A DNA stretch of 44,557 bases from Candidatus Angelobacter sp. (GTDB lineage: Bacteria; Verrucomicrobiota; Verrucomicrobiia; Limisphaerales; AV2), in the NCBI GenBank assembly GCA_035607015.1, contig DATNDF010000497.1, forward strand, positions 1 through 44,557, given 5' to 3'. The position numbers and the translations under genes are program-made. Below the pieces are notes generated by a model. It searched no databases and was not told the DNA's origin. It saw only the letters and a list, made by a program, of their open reading frames with translations. Shown piece by piece: positions 25,251 to 32,575 of this stretch (positions within the stretch are counted from its first letter, which is position 1; every line of letters starts with the position of its first letter).

Positions 25251-25430
25251 GCGTTGCTTTGCTCCGGATTGCGTCGGGGGCGATGCTCCCGTGAGACCGT
25301 GTTGCCGGCTAACTCCGAACTCCTTGAAGCGAGGTTCGGTGAGTTCAGAACCAAAGCCCCTCGGTGGCGATGGTGACCGGCTAATTAAGAGAATTGCAAC
25401 CCGGTGAAATGCCCGTAAGAGAGGCCCCAC

Positions 25431-26309
25431 ATGAGCGCAGAGGTGAACTACATTGTTGTTAGTCCGGTCCGCAACGAGGCGGAGCACATTTCTCTTACCA
25501 TAAATTCGATGGTAGCACAAACGATCCTCCCCACGCGCTGGATTATTGTGAATGATGGATCGACTGACGCGACTGGTCCGATCACAGAGGCTGCCGCGAG
25601 AGCGCACTCTTGGATCAAGGTTTTGAATCGCCCTGATCGGGGGTTCCGAAAGGCAGGTGGCGGGGTCGTTGACGCCTTTTATGATGGGTATCGACCCGTT
25701 GAACGAGAATCCTGGGACTATTTGGTAAAGCTGGATGGTGATCTTTCATTTGAGCGCGACTACTTCGAGAGGTGTTTCAGGCATTTTGATGACGACCCGC
25801 GGCTGGGAATCGCCGGGGGCACCATCTGCCGCGCCGTTCAGGATGGTGTTGAGGTTGAATCCCGGATCGATCCGAAATTTCATGTGCGGGGCGCGACGAA
25901 AATCTATCGAAGCAGATGCTGGTCGGATATCGGTGGCTTGATTCACGCGCCGGGTTGGGACACGCTGGATGAAGTAAAAGCGAACATGCTTGGCTGGGCG
26001 ACGCGCACCTTTTCTGACATAAACGTGGTTCACCTTCGCCCGACCGGCGCCGCTTATGGGGCGTGGAACGACATGGCAAAAGGGGGAATGGCCAACTATA
26101 TCGCTGGTTATCATCCTTTATTCATGTTTTTGAAATGCATGAGACGGATGGTGGAAAAGCCATACTTCATCGGGGGTTGCGCGCTTTTGTTTGGGTTCAT
26201 CAGGGGATACTTGAAACGAGTTCCGCAAGTGGATGACAAGGAATTGATCAGCTACTTTCGCCGACAGCAAATGAACCGTCTTCTCTTTCGAAAGAGTCTT
26301 TGGGGGTGA
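25431..26309 (+). CDS. GT2 family glycosyltransferase
   Basis: A 292-residue GT-A enzyme of family 2. It opens with VNYIVVSPVRNEAEHISLTINSM and has WIIVNDGSTDATGP (nucleotide binding) and LDGDLSF (Asp102 and Asp104, metal-binding DxD). The conserved downstream PGWDTLDEVKANMLGW holds a likely catalytic acid. A hydrophobic C-terminal part (FIGGCALLFGFIRGYL) suggests membrane attachment. AGAGAGG lies six bases before the ATG. The gap of 180 bases upstream shows nothing notable. It probably adds one residue to the lipid-linked repeat unit; donor and acceptor unknown. Confidence 0.9.
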   Translation: MSAEVNYIVVSPVRNEAEHISLTINSMVAQTILPTRWIIVNDGSTDATGPITEAAARAHSWIKVLNRPDRGFRKAGGGVVDAFYDGYRPVERESWDYLVKLDGDLSFERDYFERCFRHFDDDPRLGIAGGTICRAVQDGVEVESRIDPKFHVRGATKIYRSRCWSDIGGLIHAPGWDTLDEVKANMLGWATRTFSDINVVHLRPTGAAYGAWNDMAKGGMANYIAGYHPLFMFLKCMRRMVEKPYFIGGCALLFGFIRGYLKRVPQVDDKELISYFRRQQMNRLLFRKSLWG

Positions 26310-26369
26310 GCCATCGGTTGTCTGGCCTTCGTCCGGAAACAGTTCACTCCGAAGACAACACCGAAACAT

Positions 26370-28256
26370 ATGTGCGGCATTTGTGGAAAATTACAGTTCG
26401 ATACCGGGGCAAAGGTGGAACCCGCGTTGCTTCGCAGCATGATGGAATCGATAGCTCACCGCGGTCCGGATGGCAGTGGCAAGTACACTTCTGGCCCCGT
26501 GGGTTTGGGCCACACGCGGCTCGCGATCATTGATCTGAATACCGGAGATCAACCGATTTCGAACGAGGATAAAACGATTTGGGTTGTGTATAACGGTGAA
26601 ATTTACAATTTCCAGCAACTACGCGACGAACTCCTGAAAAAAGGGCACGAATTTCGAACCACGACCGATACGGAAGTCATCGTGCATCTTTACGAAGAGT
26701 ACGGAGTCGAAAGCCTTTCCCGGCTCCGCGGGATGTTTGCGTTTGCGCTTTGGGATGAAAAACAGCAGTTGTTATTACTGGCACGGGATCGGATTGGAAT
26801 CAAACCCCTTTATTATGCGCACACCGGCAAAGCCATCGTCTTTGCGTCGGAAATCAAGGCGATCCTTGCCGATCCAAGCGTGAGTTGCCAGGTGGACCCT
26901 CAATCTGTCGACAAGTTCCTGACCCATCTCTGCCTGCCGGGGAAAGACACACTGTGGAAAGGAATCCGAAAGCTGGAACCGGGTTGTTACCTCGTTGCAA
27001 AGGGAGACAAATCCAAGGTGGAACGGTACTGGGATCTGCGTTTTGAACTGGATGATAAATGGCGGACGATGGATCAGGCCTGTGACGCCCTTTACAACCT
27101 GGTCAAGAGCACGGTCAGGGATCACATGATCAGCGATGTGCCGGTCGGTTTCCTGCTTAGTGGTGGAGTGGATTCGACGGTTGTGCTCAGTTGCGCGGCA
27201 ACCGAGACGAGCAAAAGGATTAGCACGTTCACCGTTGGATTTGCTGATGCGGGCTTTGCGGACGAGCGGCCTTATGCGAAGCTCGCCGCTAACCGTTTCG
27301 GGACGGATCACCACGAGATCACGATTACTCCCCGGGAGTTTTGGGATTTCCTGCCAACGTTGGTTCGTCAGATGGAAGAGCCCGTGTGTGATCCCCCCGC
27401 GGTGTCGCTCCACTACGTTTCGAAACTTGCACGCCGTCATGTAAAGGTATTGCTCTCCGGCGAAGGAGGCGACGAAGCTTTCGGTGGATATCATAGCTAC
27501 CGAAACTTTCTGCTGCTGGAGAAGTTGAAAGCGGCGGCAGGACCATTCAAGGGAGGACTGTCGAGGGCCTTTCAGGTTGCAGGGCGAGTTCCTCTTTTCA
27601 GCAAAATCGGGCAGTTTGCTCCATACATCGACACGCCGCCGGCGGAATACTATTACAGCCGGGCGGCCTCACCCTTCAGCTATTTTAACCGCAATAAAGG
27701 CAGGCTCTACACTCCAGGATTTTACGATCAAGTCGATTACAAACGATCAACAGAGGTGATTGACGATCTTTTTCAACGTGTTCATGACCGGCCTTTGCTG
27801 GATCAAATGCAATACATGGATATTAAAACATCGCTTCCCGACGATCTTCTCGTAAAGGCGGACAAGATGACCATGGGGAATTCGCTGGAGCTTCGAGTTC
27901 CATTTCTCGACCATAAGGTGCTGGAGTTTGCCGCGAGTCTTCCGTCGGACTATCGGGTGAAAGGCGCAACGACCAAACGCATTCTGAAGGCCGCGTTTCG
28001 GAAGCGGATTCCGAAGGAAATAATTAAACGCAAGAAGGCGGGGTTCCCCATACCGATCGAGCGGTGGATTCAGAAAGATTTGAGGGAAGAGGTTCGTCAG
28101 ATTCTGCTCAGCAAGCGATGCGTTGACCGCGGGTATTTCCGGAAAGAAAGTGTTGAAGCGCTTCTGGATTCCGGAGATCGCGGACAACCCGTGGCAAAGG
28201 AGGTTTTCTCGTTGTTAACTCTTGAATTGTTGCAGACACAGTTTATTGACCACTAA
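26370..28256 (+). CDS. asnB: Asparagine synthase-like glutamine amidotransferase
   Basis: A 628-residue class II amidotransferase. Cys2 in MCGICGKLQF is the N-terminal nucleophile of the glutaminase domain (to about residue 200). The synthetase domain has the ATP pyrophosphatase loop SGGVDS at 264-269, then FADERPYAKLAANRFGTDHHE, LSGEGGDEAFGGY, and KTSLPDDLLVKADKMTMGNSLELRVPFLDH. All catalytic elements look intact. Family members make asparagine, but those inside O-antigen loci (WbpS of Pseudomonas aeruginosa O6 type) convert sugar acids to uronamides. Given the sugar-acid genes here, amidation of the polymer is a reasonable inference, though a housekeeping role is possible. The start has no clear ribosome binding site. 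Confidence 0.92.
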   Translation: MCGICGKLQFDTGAKVEPALLRSMMESIAHRGPDGSGKYTSGPVGLGHTRLAIIDLNTGDQPISNEDKTIWVVYNGEIYNFQQLRDELLKKGHEFRTTTDTEVIVHLYEEYGVESLSRLRGMFAFALWDEKQQLLLLARDRIGIKPLYYAHTGKAIVFASEIKAILADPSVSCQVDPQSVDKFLTHLCLPGKDTLWKGIRKLEPGCYLVAKGDKSKVERYWDLRFELDDKWRTMDQACDALYNLVKSTVRDHMISDVPVGFLLSGGVDSTVVLSCAATETSKRISTFTVGFADAGFADERPYAKLAANRFGTDHHEITITPREFWDFLPTLVRQMEEPVCDPPAVSLHYVSKLARRHVKVLLSGEGGDEAFGGYHSYRNFLLLEKLKAAAGPFKGGLSRAFQVAGRVPLFSKIGQFAPYIDTPPAEYYYSRAASPFSYFNRNKGRLYTPGFYDQVDYKRSTEVIDDLFQRVHDRPLLDQMQYMDIKTSLPDDLLVKADKMTMGNSLELRVPFLDHKVLEFAASLPSDYRVKGATTKRILKAAFRKRIPKEIIKRKKAGFPIPIERWIQKDLREEVRQILLSKRCVDRGYFRKESVEALLDSGDRGQPVAKEVFSLLTLELLQTQFIDH

Positions 28257-28351
28257 CCGGTTTTCCGCAGCGCTCCGCTCCATTCCGACGTGGGAACGAT
28301 GTCTCTTCCGTTCATGCGCAATTCTAAGCCCGATGGCTTGACCGCCCAATC

Positions 28352-29671
28352 ATGACCATTCTCGGTTTTCTGTTCGCGGTTGTCAGTTCAGTCTTGCTGT
28401 TTGTTCTGCCAAGGTGTTGGGCTTCGCTTCCTTTTTTGCTGGGGGCCGCCTATATGACGCATGCCCAGGAAATAGCGATTGGCCCGCTACATTTCCCTGT
28501 AATCCGCATTTTAATTGCAGTGGGATTTGCGCGGGTGATGTCAAAAGGTGAGCGCATCACAGGCGGACTGAAAGCTCTGGACTGGATGATGATCGCCTGG
28601 GCCGTTTGGACCGTTCTCTGCAGCGTGTTCCACACCGAGGGCGCTTTGGTCCTGCGTTTAGGAATGGTTTACAATGCGCTGGGTATTTACTTTTTGTTTC
28701 GGATCTTCATCCGAGAAGGTGGCGACGTGCTGAACGTGTTCAAACTCGTCAGTATTCTTTTCGTGCCACTCGGGATAGCCATGGTATTAGAAAAGCTGAC
28801 CGGGAGGAACGCGTTTGCTTTGCTGGGAGGCGTTCCTGCACAAGCTGCGATTCGTCATGGGCATTTTCGAGCACAAGGCCCGTTTGGCCATCCTATACTT
28901 GCGGGAACTGTGGGTGCGGTATGCCTGCCCATGGCCATTTTCCTGTGGCGAACCCACCGGAAACTTGCTCTGACGGGAATAGCGGCTACGTGTGGCATCG
29001 TTTTCGGCAGCGGTTCCAGCGGACCGATCATGACCATTATATCCATCGTGGGCGCGTTGCTGCTGTGGAAAAGACGCCGGTATTTGCCGGCGATCCGTTG
29101 GATGGCTCTGGTTTTGGTCATTGCTCTTAATTTCATCATGAAGGATCCTGTATACTATCTGCTCGCGCGAATCGACATTACCGGAGGCAGTACCGGATGG
29201 CACCGTGCAGCCTTGATTGAAGCTGCGATCAAACATTTTGGGGACTGGTGGCTGGGAGGCACAGATTACACGCGGGACTGGATGCCTACGGGAGTCACTT
29301 GGAGCGGTAACCACACGGACATTACAAACCACTACATTCAGATGGGGGTGACTGGGGGAATGCCGTTAATGCTGCTTTTCATCGGAGTTCTGCTCGTTGG
29401 ATTCTCCACGATTGGAAAGGCGTTGCGGGCGAGCAGAAAGGCACCAGTCGAACACCGGTTCCTGCTTTGGACGTTGGGTTCGATTCTATTCGGCCATTTG
29501 ACGACCTTTTTCTCGGTGACTTATTTTGATCAATCAGTGGTTTTTCTCTACTTCCTGCTGGCGAGCATAAGTTCACTCGGGCCCGCGAAGCCGATTCCGG
29601 CACTCGTCCCGGCTCGAAATACAACCCGGACATCGCCGGATTATGCACCACATCTCAGTCATCATCGTTAG
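28352..29671 (+). CDS. O-antigen polymerase/ligase family membrane protein (Wzy/WaaL-like)
   Basis: A 439-residue protein with about eleven membrane helices. A periplasmic loop near residue 280 carries the family signature DITGGSTGWHRAALIEAAI, followed by FGDWWLGGTDYTRDW and HTDITNHYIQMGVTGGMPLML. Wzy and WaaL share this fold, and sequence alone does not separate them. In a locus with Wzx, Wzc and Wza proteins, a polymerase (Wzy) joining flipped repeat units in the periplasm is the best guess. A terminal tail of about 30 residues is polar. The last 29 bases overlap the next gene, whose start is at 29643. No ribosome binding site is obvious. Confidence 0.88.
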   Translation: MTILGFLFAVVSSVLLFVLPRCWASLPFLLGAAYMTHAQEIAIGPLHFPVIRILIAVGFARVMSKGERITGGLKALDWMMIAWAVWTVLCSVFHTEGALVLRLGMVYNALGIYFLFRIFIREGGDVLNVFKLVSILFVPLGIAMVLEKLTGRNAFALLGGVPAQAAIRHGHFRAQGPFGHPILAGTVGAVCLPMAIFLWRTHRKLALTGIAATCGIVFGSGSSGPIMTIISIVGALLLWKRRRYLPAIRWMALVLVIALNFIMKDPVYYLLARIDITGGSTGWHRAALIEAAIKHFGDWWLGGTDYTRDWMPTGVTWSGNHTDITNHYIQMGVTGGMPLMLLFIGVLLVGFSTIGKALRASRKAPVEHRFLLWTLGSILFGHLTTFFSVTYFDQSVVFLYFLLASISSLGPAKPIPALVPARNTTRTSPDYAPHLSHHR

Positions 29672-30581
29672 CTGGAATGCCCGCGAACACTTGCGGAATT
29701 GTCTGAGGTCGATCCGCAAAACCGGTGATCCGCTCGTGCGGGAGGTCATCGTGGTTGACAACGCCTCGACCGATGGTTCCCCGGAGATGGTGGAAGAGCA
29801 ATTCCCGGATGCGACGTTGATCAAAGCGGAGAAGAATCTGGGGTTTGCCAGAGCCAATAATCTGGGCATTCAGCGTGCATCCGGTTCGTTGCTGGCCTTG
29901 GTCAACTCCGATGTGATAGTTCATCGCGATTGCTTTGAGCGACTCACCCGTTTTCTTGAGAGCCATCCGGACGTGGGGTTGGTCGGACCCCGGGTTGTCG
30001 GCGGCGATGGCAGGCTGCAACTGACATGTGGTCGACTGCCGACCGTTTGGAACACCGCCTGCCGATTTCTTGCGCTCGACAGGATACTGGCCCGGTGGTC
30101 GTGGTTTTCGGGTTTCGAAATGCGGCATTTTGACCATAACAGTTGTGCTGAAGTCGAGGTTCTGAGCGGCTGCTTTTGGCTCGCTCGCCGTGACGCAGTG
30201 AAAATCGTGGGGGGACTGGACGAAGGGTTTTTCTTTTACGCCGAGGATTTGGACTGGTGCAAACGATTTCGAAGCGCCGGATGGAAGATAATGTTTGTCG
30301 CAGAGGCGAGCGCCACACATTTTGGTGGTGGTAGTTCCTCAAACTCACCCTCCCGCTTCAACATCGAAATGATGCGCGGCAACCTGATTTATTGGAGGAA
30401 ACATCACGGCGTGATCGGTCGGTCGCTTTATTTCCTCCTTTCCATGATGCGGCATTCTGTTCGGCTTGTGGCGCACGGTTTATTGAGATTCGTGCTGCGG
30501 GACAGCCGCGGCGAAAGCGCCCTCAAACTAAAAGAGGATCTGATCTGTTTGCGATGGCTGCTGACTGGAAAAGGTACTTGA
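29643..30581 (+). CDS. GT2 family glycosyltransferase (WbbL-like)
   Basis: A 312-residue family 2 enzyme of the rhamnosyltransferase-like branch. It has ISVIIVSWNAREHLRNCL, VVDNASTDGSPEMV, the LGFARANNLGIQRASG block and VNSDV (residues 87-91, the position of the metal-binding DxD). LSGCFWLARRDAVKIVGGLDEGFFFYAEDLDWCKR is the classic acceptor-side pattern with the catalytic Glu/Asp pair. A C-terminal hydrophobic/basic part suggests peripheral membrane binding. It overlaps the polymerase gene by 29 bases, so they are cotranscribed. Known relatives add rhamnose or a similar sugar from dTDP-sugars, but no rhamnose synthesis genes are in the window. Confidence 0.92.
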   Translation: MHHISVIIVSWNAREHLRNCLRSIRKTGDPLVREVIVVDNASTDGSPEMVEEQFPDATLIKAEKNLGFARANNLGIQRASGSLLALVNSDVIVHRDCFERLTRFLESHPDVGLVGPRVVGGDGRLQLTCGRLPTVWNTACRFLALDRILARWSWFSGFEMRHFDHNSCAEVEVLSGCFWLARRDAVKIVGGLDEGFFFYAEDLDWCKRFRSAGWKIMFVAEASATHFGGGSSSNSPSRFNIEMMRGNLIYWRKHHGVIGRSLYFLLSMMRHSVRLVAHGLLRFVLRDSRGESALKLKEDLICLRWLLTGKGT

Positions 30582-30655
30582 TGAGGCGGCGGTCTATCTC
30601 CATTCGAATCTCCCGCTTTCGGGCCTTCCTCTGATGTGGTTGCCGCTTGTGTTGC

Positions 30656-32260
30656 ATGTCACATCTGTTCCAAGTCGACATTCGCCGTGGGAGTCCCGAC
30701 ATTGTGATGTCGGAGGTGCTTTCCACTCTTGAAGGACTTCTGCCCGTAAAATTCACCTTGGCGGGCCAACGTCGGCTCGAGGGAGTCGGAGAAATGATAG
30801 TCGGGGAACGCGCAGGCGGGACCTCGTGCGATGGCTCTGGCGTGGCTTCTAGCCTCAGCGTGCCGCCTAACGAGAACTCGGCACAGGCGTCGGTGTTGAA
30901 AGACGTGACTGTTGTTTTCGCGGACGATCCTCAGGTTCCGTTTCCCTTCCGAGGCAAATCGTTGCGTAATAGAATTGGTTGTGCGGTCAACGCCCTGAAG
31001 GTGATCGGAGGTGAAAAAGTTTTGGCCTCTGGCGAGGCCGGACCGCTGTGGACCCTGTCTACTATGGGGGACGCAAAACATTTTCGCTCCGCCTTCCCGT
31101 TGCCCCGTTTCGGCCCGGAAGGCGGACTCAAGGACGTCCTCAACGAGGAGCGTTTTGTAGAAATTCTCCCTTTGCTTCACTGGTTGCGTGATCTATGTGC
31201 GCCTGCCAGCTATGCATCTCCGCCTTTGAGGGCATGCTTCATGTTCGACGATCCCAATTTGCACTGGCAACGCTATGGTTATGTCGATTTCAAGCAAATC
31301 GCAACAAATGCCGCCAAAGAGAATTACCACGTTTCGTTCGCCACGATTCCTCTGGACTGCTGGTTTACTCACATGCGGACCGCCGCACTGTTCCGAACGA
31401 GTTCAAAGTACCTGTCGTTGGCAATTCATGGGAACAACCACACTCGCAAAGAGCTTGCTCGGAATTACACCAAACCCGAACGGTTATGCCTGCTCAATCA
31501 GGCAGTCCGCCGAATTGAACGTCTCGAGCGGTCAACCGCGTTGAAGGTCTGTAGGGTTATGGTACCGCCGCACGGAGCGTGCTCGGAGGAAATGTTGGGT
31601 GAACTGCCTGCGTGCGGCTTCGAGGCGGCCTGCCTTTCGCATGGTTCCTTACGAGCGCACAATGCGACCAAAGCGTGGACAAAGGATGTCGGCTATCTGC
31701 CAGCAGAACAGGTTCAGAATTGCCCGGTCTTGCCACGTTGGGGGCTCAGTGGCAATACGACCAACGCCATTCTCCTGGCTGCATTTCTTGGGCAACCGCT
31801 CGTGTTGAGAGGACATCAGCGAGACCTGAAGAACGGAATCGAGTTGCTTGATCAACACGCTGGGTACATTAACAGCCTAGGGTCTGTTCTGTGGTCCAAC
31901 ATGACCGGCGTTAGCCGAAGCAATTATCTTTGGCGAATGGATGGAGAGACATGCAGACTAAAACCATTGAGCCGCAACGTGGAATTCCATCTGCCGAGCG
32001 GCGCATCTCAATTGATCGTTGAGAGCCCCTTCGATGGTTTGACCGAACCGTGGCATATCGTGGATGGTGGAAGCAAAGCCGAGTTGACAGTCCTTTCTGG
32101 CCAGGGTGTTGCGTTGCCGAAGATGGTCAACAGAACGATTTCGGTCCGAATGCTTTCCTCGCAACCCGATCGGATTGGAGGAAGTTTGAACCCCTTAGTA
32201 ATTCCTTTTTTTCGCAGGTTACTCACGGAGGGTCGGGATCGCTTCCTTTCCTTCAACTGA
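30656..32260 (+). CDS. Cytoplasmic NodB-like polysaccharide deacetylase-type protein
   Basis: A 534-residue protein with a NodB-type (polysaccharide deacetylase/glycoside hydrolase) core. ACFMFDDPNLHWQRYGYVDF carries Asp198-Asp199, and LAIHGNNHT carries His258 and His262 (H-x3-H), the metal triad of this superfamily. VMVPPHGACSEEML is a further match to the family's active-site loop. About 170 N-terminal residues precede the core with no known domain, and a beta-rich part follows to the end. There is no signal peptide or membrane helix, unusual for exported deacetylases, so it may act on nucleotide- or lipid-linked sugars inside the cell. Starts at TTG 30647 or ATG 30656. Deacetylase activity is inferred. 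Confidence 0.75.
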   Translation: MSHLFQVDIRRGSPDIVMSEVLSTLEGLLPVKFTLAGQRRLEGVGEMIVGERAGGTSCDGSGVASSLSVPPNENSAQASVLKDVTVVFADDPQVPFPFRGKSLRNRIGCAVNALKVIGGEKVLASGEAGPLWTLSTMGDAKHFRSAFPLPRFGPEGGLKDVLNEERFVEILPLLHWLRDLCAPASYASPPLRACFMFDDPNLHWQRYGYVDFKQIATNAAKENYHVSFATIPLDCWFTHMRTAALFRTSSKYLSLAIHGNNHTRKELARNYTKPERLCLLNQAVRRIERLERSTALKVCRVMVPPHGACSEEMLGELPACGFEAACLSHGSLRAHNATKAWTKDVGYLPAEQVQNCPVLPRWGLSGNTTNAILLAAFLGQPLVLRGHQRDLKNGIELLDQHAGYINSLGSVLWSNMTGVSRSNYLWRMDGETCRLKPLSRNVEFHLPSGASQLIVESPFDGLTEPWHIVDGGSKAELTVLSGQGVALPKMVNRTISVRMLSSQPDRIGGSLNPLVIPFFRRLLTEGRDRFLSFN

Positions 32261-32505
32261 GTAAATTTACATCGATGCCTGCGATTGCCGCCCGTCCGAG
32301 TATGGCCGTCTGGTCAGTTTCTGGCCTCTCACTGTGGGTCCGCTGTCTCGCCGCGGGACACCGTAACAGCTAATGGCATCGGATAACCGAGGAATCCTGC
32401 AACCGTATCAAGGGCTTGGATTTGAACTCGCTGCTTGTTCGTCTGTGCCTTGTGCTTCTGTTCCCTTTGGTTCATTAAGCTAGGGTGGGCGCTGGTCGGC
32501 CTGTT

Positions 32506-32520
32506 TGGCATATGAATTGC
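32506..32520 (+). promoter_or_regulatory. Sigma-54-type (-24/-12) promoter candidate
   Basis: TGGCATATGAATTGC matches the sigma-54 consensus, with TGGCA at 32506-32510, TTGC at 32517-32520 and the standard spacing between GG and GC. Transcription would begin about 12 bases after the GC, near 32532, leaving a leader of some 44 bases before the ATG at 32576. The surrounding gap 32261-32575 (315 bases) shows no gene and nothing else notable. If real, an enhancer-binding activator is needed; none is encoded in the window. Confidence 0.55.
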
Positions 32521-32575
32521 GAAGAAAGTGTCGTCGAAGGAACACGTGCTACGTAGAGCCGCGACGAAAACTAAT

